Below are positions 45,147 to 53,479 of a stretch of 64,000 nt of DNA, piece after piece (position 1 is the stretch's first letter; each line of letters starts with the position of its first letter). The notes under the pieces are model-generated. The model was given only the letters and a program-made list of their open reading frames with translations. It did not search any database and had not been told where the DNA came from. A program made the position numbers and the translations under genes. This stretch comes from Peribacillus simplex NBRC 15720 = DSM 1321 (GTDB taxonomy: Bacteria > Bacillota > Bacilli > Bacillales > DSM-1321). The DNA lies in NCBI RefSeq assembly GCF_002243645.1, contig NZ_CP017704.1, positions 3,614,001 to 3,678,000 of the forward strand, read 5' to 3'.

Positions 45147-46421
45147 ATGAATTTTAAAATGCAAGACAAACAAAATCAACTAATAGAAAGAATTTCCGAT
45201 ACACACCTTATTGTTGGTGTGGATATCGCTCAACAACTACACGTTGCAAGAGCAGTTAACTTCCGTGGAATTGTAGTTGGAGAGCCTCTTACATTTGAAA
45301 ATAATGAAGAGGGGTTCCTTAAACTATTAAAATGGATTCATGATTTAAAAAGATTAAAAAACTTAGATGCAGCAATAGTAGGTATGGAGCCTACAGGCCA
45401 TTACTGGATTAACCTTTCAAAATGGTTATATAACCAAAACATTGAGGTTGTAACAGTCAATCCCCACTTAGTAAAAAGGAATAAAGAGAATCGTGATAAT
45501 ACCCAATCTAAGAGTGATAAAAAAGATGCGCTCGTTATCGCGGATATGGTCAAAAACGGCTACTATTCCTTTATTCGCCCATCATCAGAATCATTTGAGA
45601 AGCTTAGAGTTCTAATGTCTAATCGTGATGTGATTGTTAAACGTCTCGTGATGTCTATTAATCAAGTAAATCGATGGGTGGATGTGGTCTTTCCTGAACT
45701 CAGACAAGTGTTTAAAGATGTAACGTGCAAAGGGGCGATCGCAACCCTTCGTTTATTTCCTACACCGGATGAAATATCTTCACTAGAAACACTAGATGTC
45801 ATGAGGGGTTGGAAGTCTTTAATGAAACGACAACCAGGACCCAAGAAGGCTCAATTACTAATCAATCTAGCAAAATCCTCTATTGGGACCGGACAAGCTC
45901 TTGATGCTTATAAATTCCATTTAGAACAATTATTAGAGGAATATGACCTCGCTGTCAAACAACTCGAAAGAGTTGAACAACAAGTTAAAGAAGTTCTCTA
46001 CAAAATACCATTTGCAAAAAAACTACTTATGATTAAAGGAATAAGTGAAATTTCATTAGCCGGGATACTGGGTGAATCAGGAGATCTAAGTGGTTTCTCT
46101 CACGGAAACTCTCTATTGCGGCATGCGGGATTACATCTAGCTGAAGCAAGTTCAGGCAAATGGAAAGGTCAGATTGTCATTTCAAAGCGTGGAAGGTCAA
46201 GACTACGACGATTCCTCTACTTAGCAACTATGAGCCTTGTGATGAATAACCCTGAGTTTAAGGCCGTCCATTCCCATAATGTGAAGGTAAAGAAGATAAA
46301 GAAAATGAAATCAATCATGAAACTCATAGGTAAACTAGCAAGGATTTTTGTAGGAATAGCACGACGAAACGAGTCTTATTGTCCAAATAAAGTCCAAGTA
46401 TTAATCCCATTAGCAGCATAG
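45147..46421 (+). CDS. IS110-family DEDD recombinase B
   Basis: This 424-residue recombinase has LIVGVDIAQQLHVARAV (Asp), VGMEPTGHYWINL (Glu) and SKSDKKDALVIADM (Asp pair). The C-terminal domain has MIKGISEISLAGILGESGDL and HAGLHLAEASSGKWKGQ with the Ser. It is only distantly related to recombinase A, judging by the shared motifs. The start follows AAGGAGGAAG. Complete, with no internal stop. Confidence 0.9.
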   Translation: MNFKMQDKQNQLIERISDTHLIVGVDIAQQLHVARAVNFRGIVVGEPLTFENNEEGFLKLLKWIHDLKRLKNLDAAIVGMEPTGHYWINLSKWLYNQNIEVVTVNPHLVKRNKENRDNTQSKSDKKDALVIADMVKNGYYSFIRPSSESFEKLRVLMSNRDVIVKRLVMSINQVNRWVDVVFPELRQVFKDVTCKGAIATLRLFPTPDEISSLETLDVMRGWKSLMKRQPGPKKAQLLINLAKSSIGTGQALDAYKFHLEQLLEEYDLAVKQLERVEQQVKEVLYKIPFAKKLLMIKGISEISLAGILGESGDLSGFSHGNSLLRHAGLHLAEASSGKWKGQIVISKRGRSRLRRFLYLATMSLVMNNPEFKAVHSHNVKVKKIKKMKSIMKLIGKLARIFVGIARRNESYCPNKVQVLIPLAA

Positions 46422-46429
46422 AAATAAAA

Positions 46430-46880
46430 CATTAGTTATATAGAATGTATCATTCAAAATAGTTAACTTTAATTTTGAATGTTGTCTTATTCGTAGGATT
46501 TCAAATATGTACGAGTACCAGGTTTCTTAAACAAAAGGGCACAGTGACCCATCAGGTTAGCATAACTGGCCTCCACCCCTTGGATAGGCATGACGAAGGA
46601 ATGAGAGGGCGATTGACCCGTTGAGACATGGGAGGGAAAGCCTCCAGGGGCGGCATGGAGATGTACATTATATGGTAAAATGTGGAGTGGTAACTGACTC
46701 CTTTATTTAACTATGCCTTCACGAAGCCTAACTTATCTGAACTCATTTCATTTACCCGTAAGTCTAATTACAAGGGGTATGAAATCCTGCGAATAAGTGA
46801 GCATTCGAGAGATATTCGCATCAAACTGAGGGAGTTCATTAAGGGACTTTTGCACTTCAGGTGAATTTCAGATCTTTTGC
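46430..46880 (+). ncRNA. Candidate 3' bridge RNA region of IS110 element B
   Basis: This 450-bp segment has no ORF and is much richer in G and C than the flanks. It has structured blocks such as GGGCACAGTGACCC, AGGTTAGCATAACTGGCCT and GGAGGGAAAGCCTCC. For IS1111-type elements the bridge RNA lies on this side of the recombinase. Structure and boundaries are inferred. Confidence 0.4.
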
Positions 46881-47020
46881 TTATTAAGCCAACGAAGCAG
46901 TTGAAGAAGGACTAGGTGTATAAAGAGCGAATATAATAAGGTTGGGATTAATTTCCAAGAGTTGAATAATGTGTTTTAGAGGGTGAAGATATGGGGTTAA
47001 GCTTTAAAAAGGCTTAAGAA

Positions 47021-47330
47021 ATGGAGATAAAAGAAGTTTATGAATTAGCAGGTGAAAATCGCAAAGAAGCAAAAAATGATTGAAGCATATGAACACTCTG
47101 CAAAATATTATGCTTATTATGTTTGCTTATTGGATGACACTGAATTAATTGGCTGGGTTCTAATCGATAAGGGTTATGATTTCTTAAATGGTAATCAAGT
47201 GGGTTGGATAAGTGATTTGTATGTAAAAGCACAATACAGAGATAATGGTTATGCCAAATTATTGATGGAAGAAGCCTTTAATGAGTTCATAATGATCCAC
47301 CAAATTTTAATAATGGAAGTGAATTTATGA
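47021..47330 (+). pseudogene. GNAT acetyltransferase, frameshifted and 3'-truncated
   Basis: ATG 47021 (after AAAAGG) opens MEIKEVYELAGENRKEAK and then meets TGA at 47081. The next frame, open from 47052, continues with KMIEAYEHSAKYYAYYVCLL, GWISDLYVKAQYRDNGYAKL and LMEEAFNEF, a GNAT acetyl-CoA loop. Homology ends near 47290, where the sequence joins the next gene's leader. The C-terminal third is missing, so the gene is dead. Confidence 0.65.
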
Positions 47331-47572
47331 CGAAAACATCAGATAACAAAGGTAGCGCAAAGAAAAAATATCCCCTCAGGAAGCTTGGTATCGCGTTGAT
47401 TATCTTAGCGGTTATCCTGGCTTTTGTTGGAGTCGCCCTTATGCCTACGGCCGATGATGCGTTCGCTGCTGCAATGGTTGCATGGATTCCTGGCGCCATA
47501 GCACTTTGGGCTGGCCTGGTATTTACCTGGTGGGATGGCAAGCTGTCTGACGGCGGGCATATGGGTTCGTAG
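47327..47572 (+). CDS. Small two-helix membrane protein, unknown
   Basis: This 81-residue protein has a basic N-terminus (KKKYPLRK), helix LGIALIILAVILAFVGVALM, helix AAMVAWIPGAIALWAGLVFT and a Gly-rich end. GGAAGTG lies seven bases before ATG 47327. Codon use is more GC-rich than its neighbours, which hints at a different origin. I recognise no family. Confidence 0.5.
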   Translation: MTKTSDNKGSAKKKYPLRKLGIALIILAVILAFVGVALMPTADDAFAAAMVAWIPGAIALWAGLVFTWWDGKLSDGGHMGS

Positions 47573-47599
47573 CAGGCAGTAAAGATAAAACTCCTTAAT

Positions 47600-47700
47600 C
47601 AACTAATGGGTGCATTAGTTCAACAATAATAAATCGTTTGGGGCTGCTTTTGGGCAGCTCCTTTTTTTATTGCACTATGGCAGGTTAGTACATTTAGAGA
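47600..47700 (+). repeat. Repeat core, terminator hairpin and tail
   Basis: AACTAA-TGGGTGCA-TTAGTTC is followed by the hairpin GGGGCTGC/GCAGCTCC (47640-47661) with seven T, then TATGGCAGGTTAGTAC. It shows the whole repeat unit: inverted core, terminator, tail. Confidence 0.7.
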
Positions 47701-47816
47701 AACTTACCTATAAAGGGCTAGTAGAACAGTTGTTTTATGAGGGCTCTAAAAGTGAATTTTTTGAAATTGGTTAAACTAGTGGTATCGATTGATCCTTCAA
47801 AGATTAACGAAAAATG

Positions 47817-47865
47817 TTGACATAGTCCACTAACTCCAATAAAATATTAGTGGATAAAGTCCACT
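47817..47865 (+). promoter_or_regulatory. Sigma-A promoter overlapped by inverted repeat (MarR autoregulation)
   Basis: TTGACA (47817-47822), 17 bp, TAAAAT (47840-47845). TCCACTAA (47826-47833) and TTAGTGGA (47847-47854) flank the -10 box, and a third half-site AGTCCACT lies at 47859-47866. This layout would let the MarR protein block its own promoter. Confidence 0.75.
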
Positions 47866-47881
47866 GAAAAGGAAGTCTAGA

Positions 47882-48325
47882 ATGAATATAAATAAAAATA
47901 CCATAGCTGATATACGGCAATTCAATAGATTTTATACCAATATACTTGGTTTATTTGATAAGCATATATTGGATACCGGATATTCTTTCACAGAGGCAAG
48001 GGTACTTTTAGAAATCGGTTTATTGGAGCAGTGTATAGCAAATAATCTAGTTGATAAACTGAAAATTGATCGTAGCTATATGAGTAGAATAATTGCCAAG
48101 CTAAGTAAAGATGGACTAGTTATCAAGGAAAATTCGACCTTGGATAGCAGAACTAGTCTGATTCGATTAACTCCTAAAGGGATGACTCTTTTTAACCAGA
48201 TTAATGAAAAATCAGATGAACAATTAGTGAGGTTATTCCAAGGATTATCACAAAATGAAATAAAAGAAATCCATGCTTCTATGATGTTCATTCAGAAGAA
48301 ATTGGATAGTTTGGGGAGAATATAG
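47882..48325 (+). CDS. MarR-family transcriptional regulator
   Basis: This 147-residue winged-helix regulator contains FTEARVLLEIGLLEQ, LKIDRSYMSRIIAKLSKDGL and the wing STLDSRTSLIRLTPKGMTLF. AAAGGAAG precedes the ATG. It is the first gene of a tight unit (1 bp to the next gene) and lies behind a promoter with matching inverted repeats. The unit would be derepressed by an unknown ligand. Confidence 0.85.
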   Translation: MNINKNTIADIRQFNRFYTNILGLFDKHILDTGYSFTEARVLLEIGLLEQCIANNLVDKLKIDRSYMSRIIAKLSKDGLVIKENSTLDSRTSLIRLTPKGMTLFNQINEKSDEQLVRLFQGLSQNEIKEIHASMMFIQKKLDSLGRI

Positions 48326-48326
48326 G

Positions 48327-49403
48327 ATGATACGTTTTGAAAATGATTATACAGAAGGTGCTCATAAGCGAATTTTGAAACGATTAATAGAAACCAATGA
48401 AGAACAAACACCCGGATATGGAGTGGATGAGCACTGTGAAAAAGCGAGAGCTTACATTCGAAAAGAGTGTGATGCGGCGAATGCAGATATACACTTTTTA
48501 GTAGGAGGAACACAAACGAATACAACTATCATCGCTTCAATTTTGCGGCCGCATCAAGGTGCAGTTGCCGCAATTACTGGTCATATCGCAGTACATGAAA
48601 CAGGGGCAATTGAAGCCACTGGTCATAAAGTGCTTACGTTGCCGAGTGATGATGGAAAAATTCAAGCTGAACAAGTGAAAGAATTATATGATGCTCACTG
48701 GAATGATGTTACTCATGAGCATATGGTACAGCCAGGCTTGGTTTACATTTCTAACCCTACAGAAAATGGAACGACTTATAGTAAAACAGAAGTGGAAGCA
48801 TTAAGTAAAGTTTGCCGGGAATGTAGTTTGCCATTGGTATTGGATGGCGCTAGATTAGGGTATGGCTTAGCTTCGAAAGACAGCGATTTAACCTTGGCGG
48901 ATGTTGCAAGGTTATGTGATGTGTTCTATATAGGGGGAACGAAAGTTGGTGCAATGTTTGGTGAAGCGGCAGTCATCATGAATGATGCCCTGAAAAAGGA
49001 TTTCCGATATTTCATCAAGCAAAAGGGAGGAATGCTGGCTAAAGGGAGACTATTGGGGATCCAGTTTGAAACCTTATTTGAAGATGGCTTATACTATGAA
49101 ATTTCTAATCATGCCGTGGAAATGTCAATCATGATTCGAGAAGCATTTGTTGCAAATGGATTTTCATTACGATATGATTCCACATCAAATCAGCAGTTTC
49201 CGATTTTGCCTGAAGATGTAATTTTGGAATTAGGCAAAAAGTATTCATTCTCCTTCTGGGAAAAAGTCGATGCTACACACAGTGCTGTGAGATTTTGTAC
49301 CAGTTGGGCTACGAAAAAAGAACATGTTGAAATGCTGGTAGAGGATATCAAAGCAACAAAAGGAGAAAAAAGTGGCCACGATAGAGTTATATGCAGAGAA
49401 TAG
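48327..49403 (+). CDS. Low-specificity threonine aldolase
   Basis: This 358-residue PLP enzyme of the beta-eliminating lyase group has FENDYTEGAHKRIL at the start, HFLVGGTQTNTT, IAVHETGAIEATGHKV, LDGARLGYGL (with the PLP-N1 Asp) and the PLP Lys206 in YIGGTKVGAMFG. It splits threonine or allo-threonine to glycine and acetaldehyde. It starts 1 bp after the regulator's stop and overlaps the AlaX gene by 32 bp. Confidence 0.85.
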   Translation: MIRFENDYTEGAHKRILKRLIETNEEQTPGYGVDEHCEKARAYIRKECDAANADIHFLVGGTQTNTTIIASILRPHQGAVAAITGHIAVHETGAIEATGHKVLTLPSDDGKIQAEQVKELYDAHWNDVTHEHMVQPGLVYISNPTENGTTYSKTEVEALSKVCRECSLPLVLDGARLGYGLASKDSDLTLADVARLCDVFYIGGTKVGAMFGEAAVIMNDALKKDFRYFIKQKGGMLAKGRLLGIQFETLFEDGLYYEISNHAVEMSIMIREAFVANGFSLRYDSTSNQQFPILPEDVILELGKKYSFSFWEKVDATHSAVRFCTSWATKKEHVEMLVEDIKATKGEKSGHDRVICRE

Positions 49404-50091
49404 TTATATAAAAGAATGTTCGGCAAAGATTGTTTCAATACAAGAACGATTTGTTGTATTCGATCAAACCATTTTTTATCCTGGTGGCGGTGGGCAGCCT
49501 TGTGACCGAGGGATTATTAAACAAGGTGATGAAACCTATAATATATTAACAATAAAAAAATTAGATGGTGAAATTATTCATGAACTGGAACGTCCAGTAC
49601 AGGACATTAATCAAACAGTAGAAATGCAGATTGACTGGCCTTGGCGGTTTAAGAATATGCAGTATCACACATTACTGCATGTCATTTCAGGTTATTTATA
49701 TCAACATTACAATGCTTTAGCAACAAGTAGTCAAATTGAAAAAGAACATGCGAGATTAGAGCTGTCTTTTACTCCTGAAATAATGGAAGAAATACCATTT
49801 GATTCACTAGAACAATCGATAAAGAAGGTACTGGCACAACCCCATAATGTTTACACGAAAACCATTAGTAGGACTGAAGCAGAGCAAAAAGAAGGGTTTA
49901 TTAAAACGGTCATTAATTTACTGCCAGCTTCTCTTAATGAAATTCGAATCGTTCAAATAAATGATATTGATGAGCAAGCATGTGGCGGAACCCACGTTAA
50001 CAACACAAATGAAATTAAAGACTTTTCCATTATGAAAATTCAACAAAAAGGTCCAACGAAAAAAAGGATTAAAATTCAACTACTGGATTAA
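49372..50091 (+). CDS. Alanyl-tRNA editing protein AlaX
   Basis: This 239-residue stand-alone editing domain has FYPGGGGQPCDRG in the N-terminal barrel, zinc ligands HTLLH (H99, H103) and CGGTH (C204, H208). It removes mischarged Ser or Gly from tRNA-Ala. GTG 49372, preceded by AAAGGAG, gives MATIELYAEN. It overlaps the threonine aldolase gene, whose product is glycine, which makes the pairing notable. Confidence 0.87.
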   Translation: MATIELYAENSYIKECSAKIVSIQERFVVFDQTIFYPGGGGQPCDRGIIKQGDETYNILTIKKLDGEIIHELERPVQDINQTVEMQIDWPWRFKNMQYHTLLHVISGYLYQHYNALATSSQIEKEHARLELSFTPEIMEEIPFDSLEQSIKKVLAQPHNVYTKTISRTEAEQKEGFIKTVINLLPASLNEIRIVQINDIDEQACGGTHVNNTNEIKDFSIMKIQQKGPTKKRIKIQLLD

Positions 50092-50261
50092 GTTCTACTA
50101 TCAGCGAAAAAGATATGGACTCCAAATCCTTTGAAATCTCCAGTTGTTTTTAGTTGGCGTGAGTTTATCGAACATAAATATAAATTCGAAAGTCTTAAAA
50201 AAATATCATTTTGACAGGAACAGATTGAAATAAGGTACAAAGTAAATAGGGCTTTTAACAT

Positions 50262-50292
50262 GAGAGTTGCTCTGGCAGCTCTTTTTTTTTTT
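50262..50292 (+). terminator. Terminator-like repeat between AlaX and PhzF genes
   Basis: AGAGTTGC-TCTG-GCAGCTCT is followed by ten T (about 50263-50292). It would end the MarR-aldolase-AlaX transcript, so PhzF may have its own promoter. Confidence 0.78.
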
Positions 50293-50383
50293 GGAGATAA
50301 CTGGGCAAATAGCGACTTTAATTTTCAAAATTTACATGCAATAATTGGGACATTCGTTAAAAAGAAAAACGAGGGGGAGTCTT

Positions 50384-51265
50384 ATGGAGAGGATTAATTA
50401 TTCTATTGTTGATGTGTTTTCAAATGGAAAATATACAGGAAATCAACTCGCGGTTTTTAAAAACGCTGGAAATATTCCGGATAATGAAATGCAACAAATA
50501 GCCAAAGAAATTAATTTTTCAGAGACAACCTTTATCTTGTCTGATTCAAAAAATGATGGGGGCTATGATGTTCGGATTTTTACACCTAATGAAGAGGTTC
50601 CTTTTGCTGGTCATCCGACTTTAGGAACTGCATATATCATTCAAAACGAAGTATTAAAAGCACCATTGGATACCATTATTTTAAACTTTAAAGGTGGACA
50701 GATAACAGTATCATTCAATAATCAAGAAGAGCTTCTATGGATGAAACAAAATGAACCAACTTTTGGCCGGATTTTAGATACAGATAAAATTTATGAAGTT
50801 TTAAATATACATAAAGAAAACATAGATGATAGATTTCCCATTCAAGAAGTTTCGACGGGACTTCCAGTGCTTGTTGTCCCATTAAAATCATTGGAAGCAG
50901 TTAGAAAAGTAAAGATTAATAGAGAAAAGTATTTTGAGTTAATTGAACACACGGATGCCAAAGCCATTATGGTTTTTTCTCCAGAAACGTATGATTCGAA
51001 AAATGATTTGAATGTTCGAGACTTTGCGGACTATTATGGTATCCCAGAAGATGCAGCCACTGGCAGTTCTAATGGATGTTTAGCTGCTTACTTAGTTAAA
51101 TACCGATATTTTAAAAAAAGTGAAATAGACATTCGCGTAGAACAAGGATGTGAAATCGAAAGACCTTCTTTATTGTTTTTAAAAGCAGGTGATGTTAACG
51201 GGGAAATCGTCGTTCATGTAGGAGGTAAAGTAGTGAAAATTGCTCAAGGTGAATGGTTTCTTTAA
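50384..51265 (+). CDS. PhzF-family isomerase
   Basis: This 293-residue protein of the PhzF/diaminopimelate epimerase fold has YSIVDVFSNGKYTGNQLAVF, EINFSETTFIL with the catalytic Glu, FTPNEEVPFAGHPTLGTAYI and DFADYYGIPEDAATGSSNGC. ATG 50384 follows GAGGGGGAG. Family members isomerise or epimerise small acids; the substrate is unknown. It follows AlaX in the same direction but beyond a terminator-like hairpin. Confidence 0.82.
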   Translation: MERINYSIVDVFSNGKYTGNQLAVFKNAGNIPDNEMQQIAKEINFSETTFILSDSKNDGGYDVRIFTPNEEVPFAGHPTLGTAYIIQNEVLKAPLDTIILNFKGGQITVSFNNQEELLWMKQNEPTFGRILDTDKIYEVLNIHKENIDDRFPIQEVSTGLPVLVVPLKSLEAVRKVKINREKYFELIEHTDAKAIMVFSPETYDSKNDLNVRDFADYYGIPEDAATGSSNGCLAAYLVKYRYFKKSEIDIRVEQGCEIERPSLLFLKAGDVNGEIVVHVGGKVVKIAQGEWFL

Positions 51266-51285
51266 TAACCTACTTCAAAATAAGG

Positions 51286-51325
51286 AAGGTTGCTGAGGCA
51301 GCCTTTTTCTTATTGAACGAACAGG
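51286..51325 (+). terminator. Terminator with dispersed-repeat tail
   Basis: AAGGTTGC-TGAG-GCAGCCTT (51286-51305) is followed by TTTCTTATTGAACGAACAGG. Confidence 0.78.
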
Positions 51326-51410
51326 CATACATAAGGATAAACCAATCCATTTAATTTGAAAATGAATGACACATAAATGGGGACAGCCGACACAAAAGGA
51401 GGCCTTACAA

Positions 51411-52112
51411 ATGAGTAAAGAATCAATACTAATTGTAGAAGACGAAGAAAAAATCTTAAGACTGCTTGAATTAGAGCTTGAAATCGAAGGCTACCAAATC
51501 GGAAAGGCAATGGACGGAAACGAAGCCCTTGAGGCGTATCGATCAGGAAAATGGGATTTGATCTTATTGGATGTGATGCTTCCAGGCATAAGCGGGATCG
51601 AGCTGCTTCGGAAAATTCGTATGAAAAACAATTCCACCCCAGTCATCCTGTTAACTGCAAAAGGCTCGGTTGAAGATAAAGTTTCCGGTCTTGATCTCGG
51701 CGCGAATGACTACATCACTAAACCTTTCCAAATTGAGGAATTGCTTGCCAGAATTCGTGCGGTTTTAAGAATGCGGACTGCAGCATCTTCAATGGAAGAT
51801 GAAGATGATGGATGGCTTAATACTGCTGATTTAAAGGTGAATGTCAAAACGCGCGAAGTCATTAGAGGTGAAAGTGAAATTGACCTAACGCCAAAAGAGT
51901 ATGATTTACTTCTTTATTTACTGAAGAATAAGCGTCAAGTGCTAAACCGGGATCAAATTCTTGAAGCGGTTTGGGGGTATGATTTCTATGGAGAAACAAA
52001 TGTGGTGGATGTGTATATCCGATATGTTCGCAAAAAGCTCGAATATGGCTTTGATACGCCGCTTATTCATACCGTAAGAGGCGTTGGCTACGTCATGAAG
52101 GAAGCAAAATGA
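51411..52112 (+). CDS. OmpR-family response regulator (YkoG-like)
   Basis: This 233-residue protein has a receiver domain with acidic pocket EDEE, phospho-acceptor Asp54 in LILLDVMLPG and the Lys in DYITKPF. A winged-helix DNA-binding domain follows (LTPKEYDLLLYLLKNKRQVL, VDVYIRYVRKKLE). AAAGGAGG precedes ATG 51411. It overlaps the kinase gene by 4 bp. With the PepSY gene, the set resembles the B. subtilis ykoGH-ykoI/J region. Confidence 0.88.
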   Translation: MSKESILIVEDEEKILRLLELELEIEGYQIGKAMDGNEALEAYRSGKWDLILLDVMLPGISGIELLRKIRMKNNSTPVILLTAKGSVEDKVSGLDLGANDYITKPFQIEELLARIRAVLRMRTAASSMEDEDDGWLNTADLKVNVKTREVIRGESEIDLTPKEYDLLLYLLKNKRQVLNRDQILEAVWGYDFYGETNVVDVYIRYVRKKLEYGFDTPLIHTVRGVGYVMKEAK

Positions 52113-53452
52113 GGCTGCGGAAGAAAATAAATTTATATACAGCGGTATTATTCATTTTCCTGCTCCTTTTGATGAATGTTTCCATTTATTTTGTTTTCAG
52201 TAATCTGATGATGGTAAACGAACTTAATCGTGCGAAAGCGGAGACAGAGAAAATTGCATTTGATGTTAGTAAAAATGTTAATAATATTTCACCAAATGAT
52301 TTACTTCGAGCTTATCTGCCTATAGATGGCATGATTGGTATTGTAAAAGAAGGTCAACGAAAAGGAACAGCTGTGACATCCAATTCTGAAAAACAATTAA
52401 GCTTTCGAAGTAGTGATTTTTATCCAGGTGAGAAGAGTGCGATCATCACTTATCATCAGAAAAAGTATGTATTCGTTTCGTACCCGATAGTTTGGGGGGA
52501 TGGAAGTGTAGTTAATCTTCAAATCACCAAAAGCATTACAGCAACCGAAGAAATGCTCGCTGTTTTGCGCATCGTATTAATCGCTGTAACTGTCATTGCC
52601 ATGATACCTGTTCTGATATCAAGCACCATTCTTAGTAACTTCATCGCCCGGCCGATTCGATCGATGATTGATACGATGAAGGAGATTCAAACAAGCGGCC
52701 AATTTAAGCGTCTTAGCCTAGAGGAAAAATCAAAAGATGAACTTGTGGAAATGGGAAAAACCTTTAATCACATGATCGATTTGCTACAAGCTAACTTCGA
52801 AAAACAGGAGCAATTCGTATCAAATGCTTCACATGAATTAAAAACACCGTTAACTGTCATCGAAAGCTATGCAAGTCTTTTGAAAAGAAAAGGGTTGGAG
52901 CGGCCTGATTTGTTCGATGAATCCATAGAGGCCATTCATTCTGAAGCGATTAGAATGAGAGAGCTGACAGAGCAAATGCTTCTGCTTGCAAAGCACCAGG
53001 AAAAATGGAATATAGAGAAGGAAAACGTCAATCTGACCGATATCATTGCCGAGTTATCGAAAGTATATAAAAATGCGTACAATCGAACAGTTGAGATTTA
53101 TAGTGGCGATGCAATTGAAACAGTAACGGACGTTCAAAAGTTAAAACAGCTAATGTTTATTTTTTTAGACAATGCAAGAAAGTATAGTGACGAGCATATC
53201 TCAGTCTACATAGGACAAACAAGTAATGAAGCATTTATCCGCATCGAAGACAGAGGGGATGGAATACCAAAGACTGAATTGCCAAAAGTGTTCGATCGCT
53301 TTTATCGTGTAGATAAAGCTAGAACCCGAAAGCAAGGCGGATCAGGTTTGGGGCTTTCCATGGCAAAGGAAATTGCTGATGCAATTGATGTACGGATTGA
53401 AATGGATAGTCTCGAAGGCAGGGGAACGAACGTTACTCTTTTATTTAATTAA
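52109..53452 (+). CDS. Sensor histidine kinase (YkoH-like)
   Basis: This 447-residue kinase has TM1 at 9-30, an extracellular sensor loop of about 120 residues, TM2 at 152-175, then HAMP (RPIRSMIDTMKEIQTSG). The DHp domain has His242 in SHELKTPLTVIESY, and the ATPase has N-box FLDNARKYS, GDGIPKTELPKVF and GGSGLGLSMAKEI. The signal is unknown. It starts in the ATGA of the regulator gene and is followed 27 bp later by the PepSY gene. Confidence 0.9.
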   Translation: MRLRKKINLYTAVLFIFLLLLMNVSIYFVFSNLMMVNELNRAKAETEKIAFDVSKNVNNISPNDLLRAYLPIDGMIGIVKEGQRKGTAVTSNSEKQLSFRSSDFYPGEKSAIITYHQKKYVFVSYPIVWGDGSVVNLQITKSITATEEMLAVLRIVLIAVTVIAMIPVLISSTILSNFIARPIRSMIDTMKEIQTSGQFKRLSLEEKSKDELVEMGKTFNHMIDLLQANFEKQEQFVSNASHELKTPLTVIESYASLLKRKGLERPDLFDESIEAIHSEAIRMRELTEQMLLLAKHQEKWNIEKENVNLTDIIAELSKVYKNAYNRTVEIYSGDAIETVTDVQKLKQLMFIFLDNARKYSDEHISVYIGQTSNEAFIRIEDRGDGIPKTELPKVFDRFYRVDKARTRKQGGSGLGLSMAKEIADAIDVRIEMDSLEGRGTNVTLLFN

Positions 53453-53479
53453 GCCAGAATGCGTTGGATGGGGGATACG

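Larger units (their letters stand above)
45060..46900 (+). mobile_element. IS110-family insertion sequence B with long 3' non-coding region
   Basis: An intact 424-residue transposase is preceded by about 90 bp and followed by about 480 bp without a gene. The long non-coding right side is the layout of IS1111-type members of the family. The ends are estimated. Confidence 0.65.
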
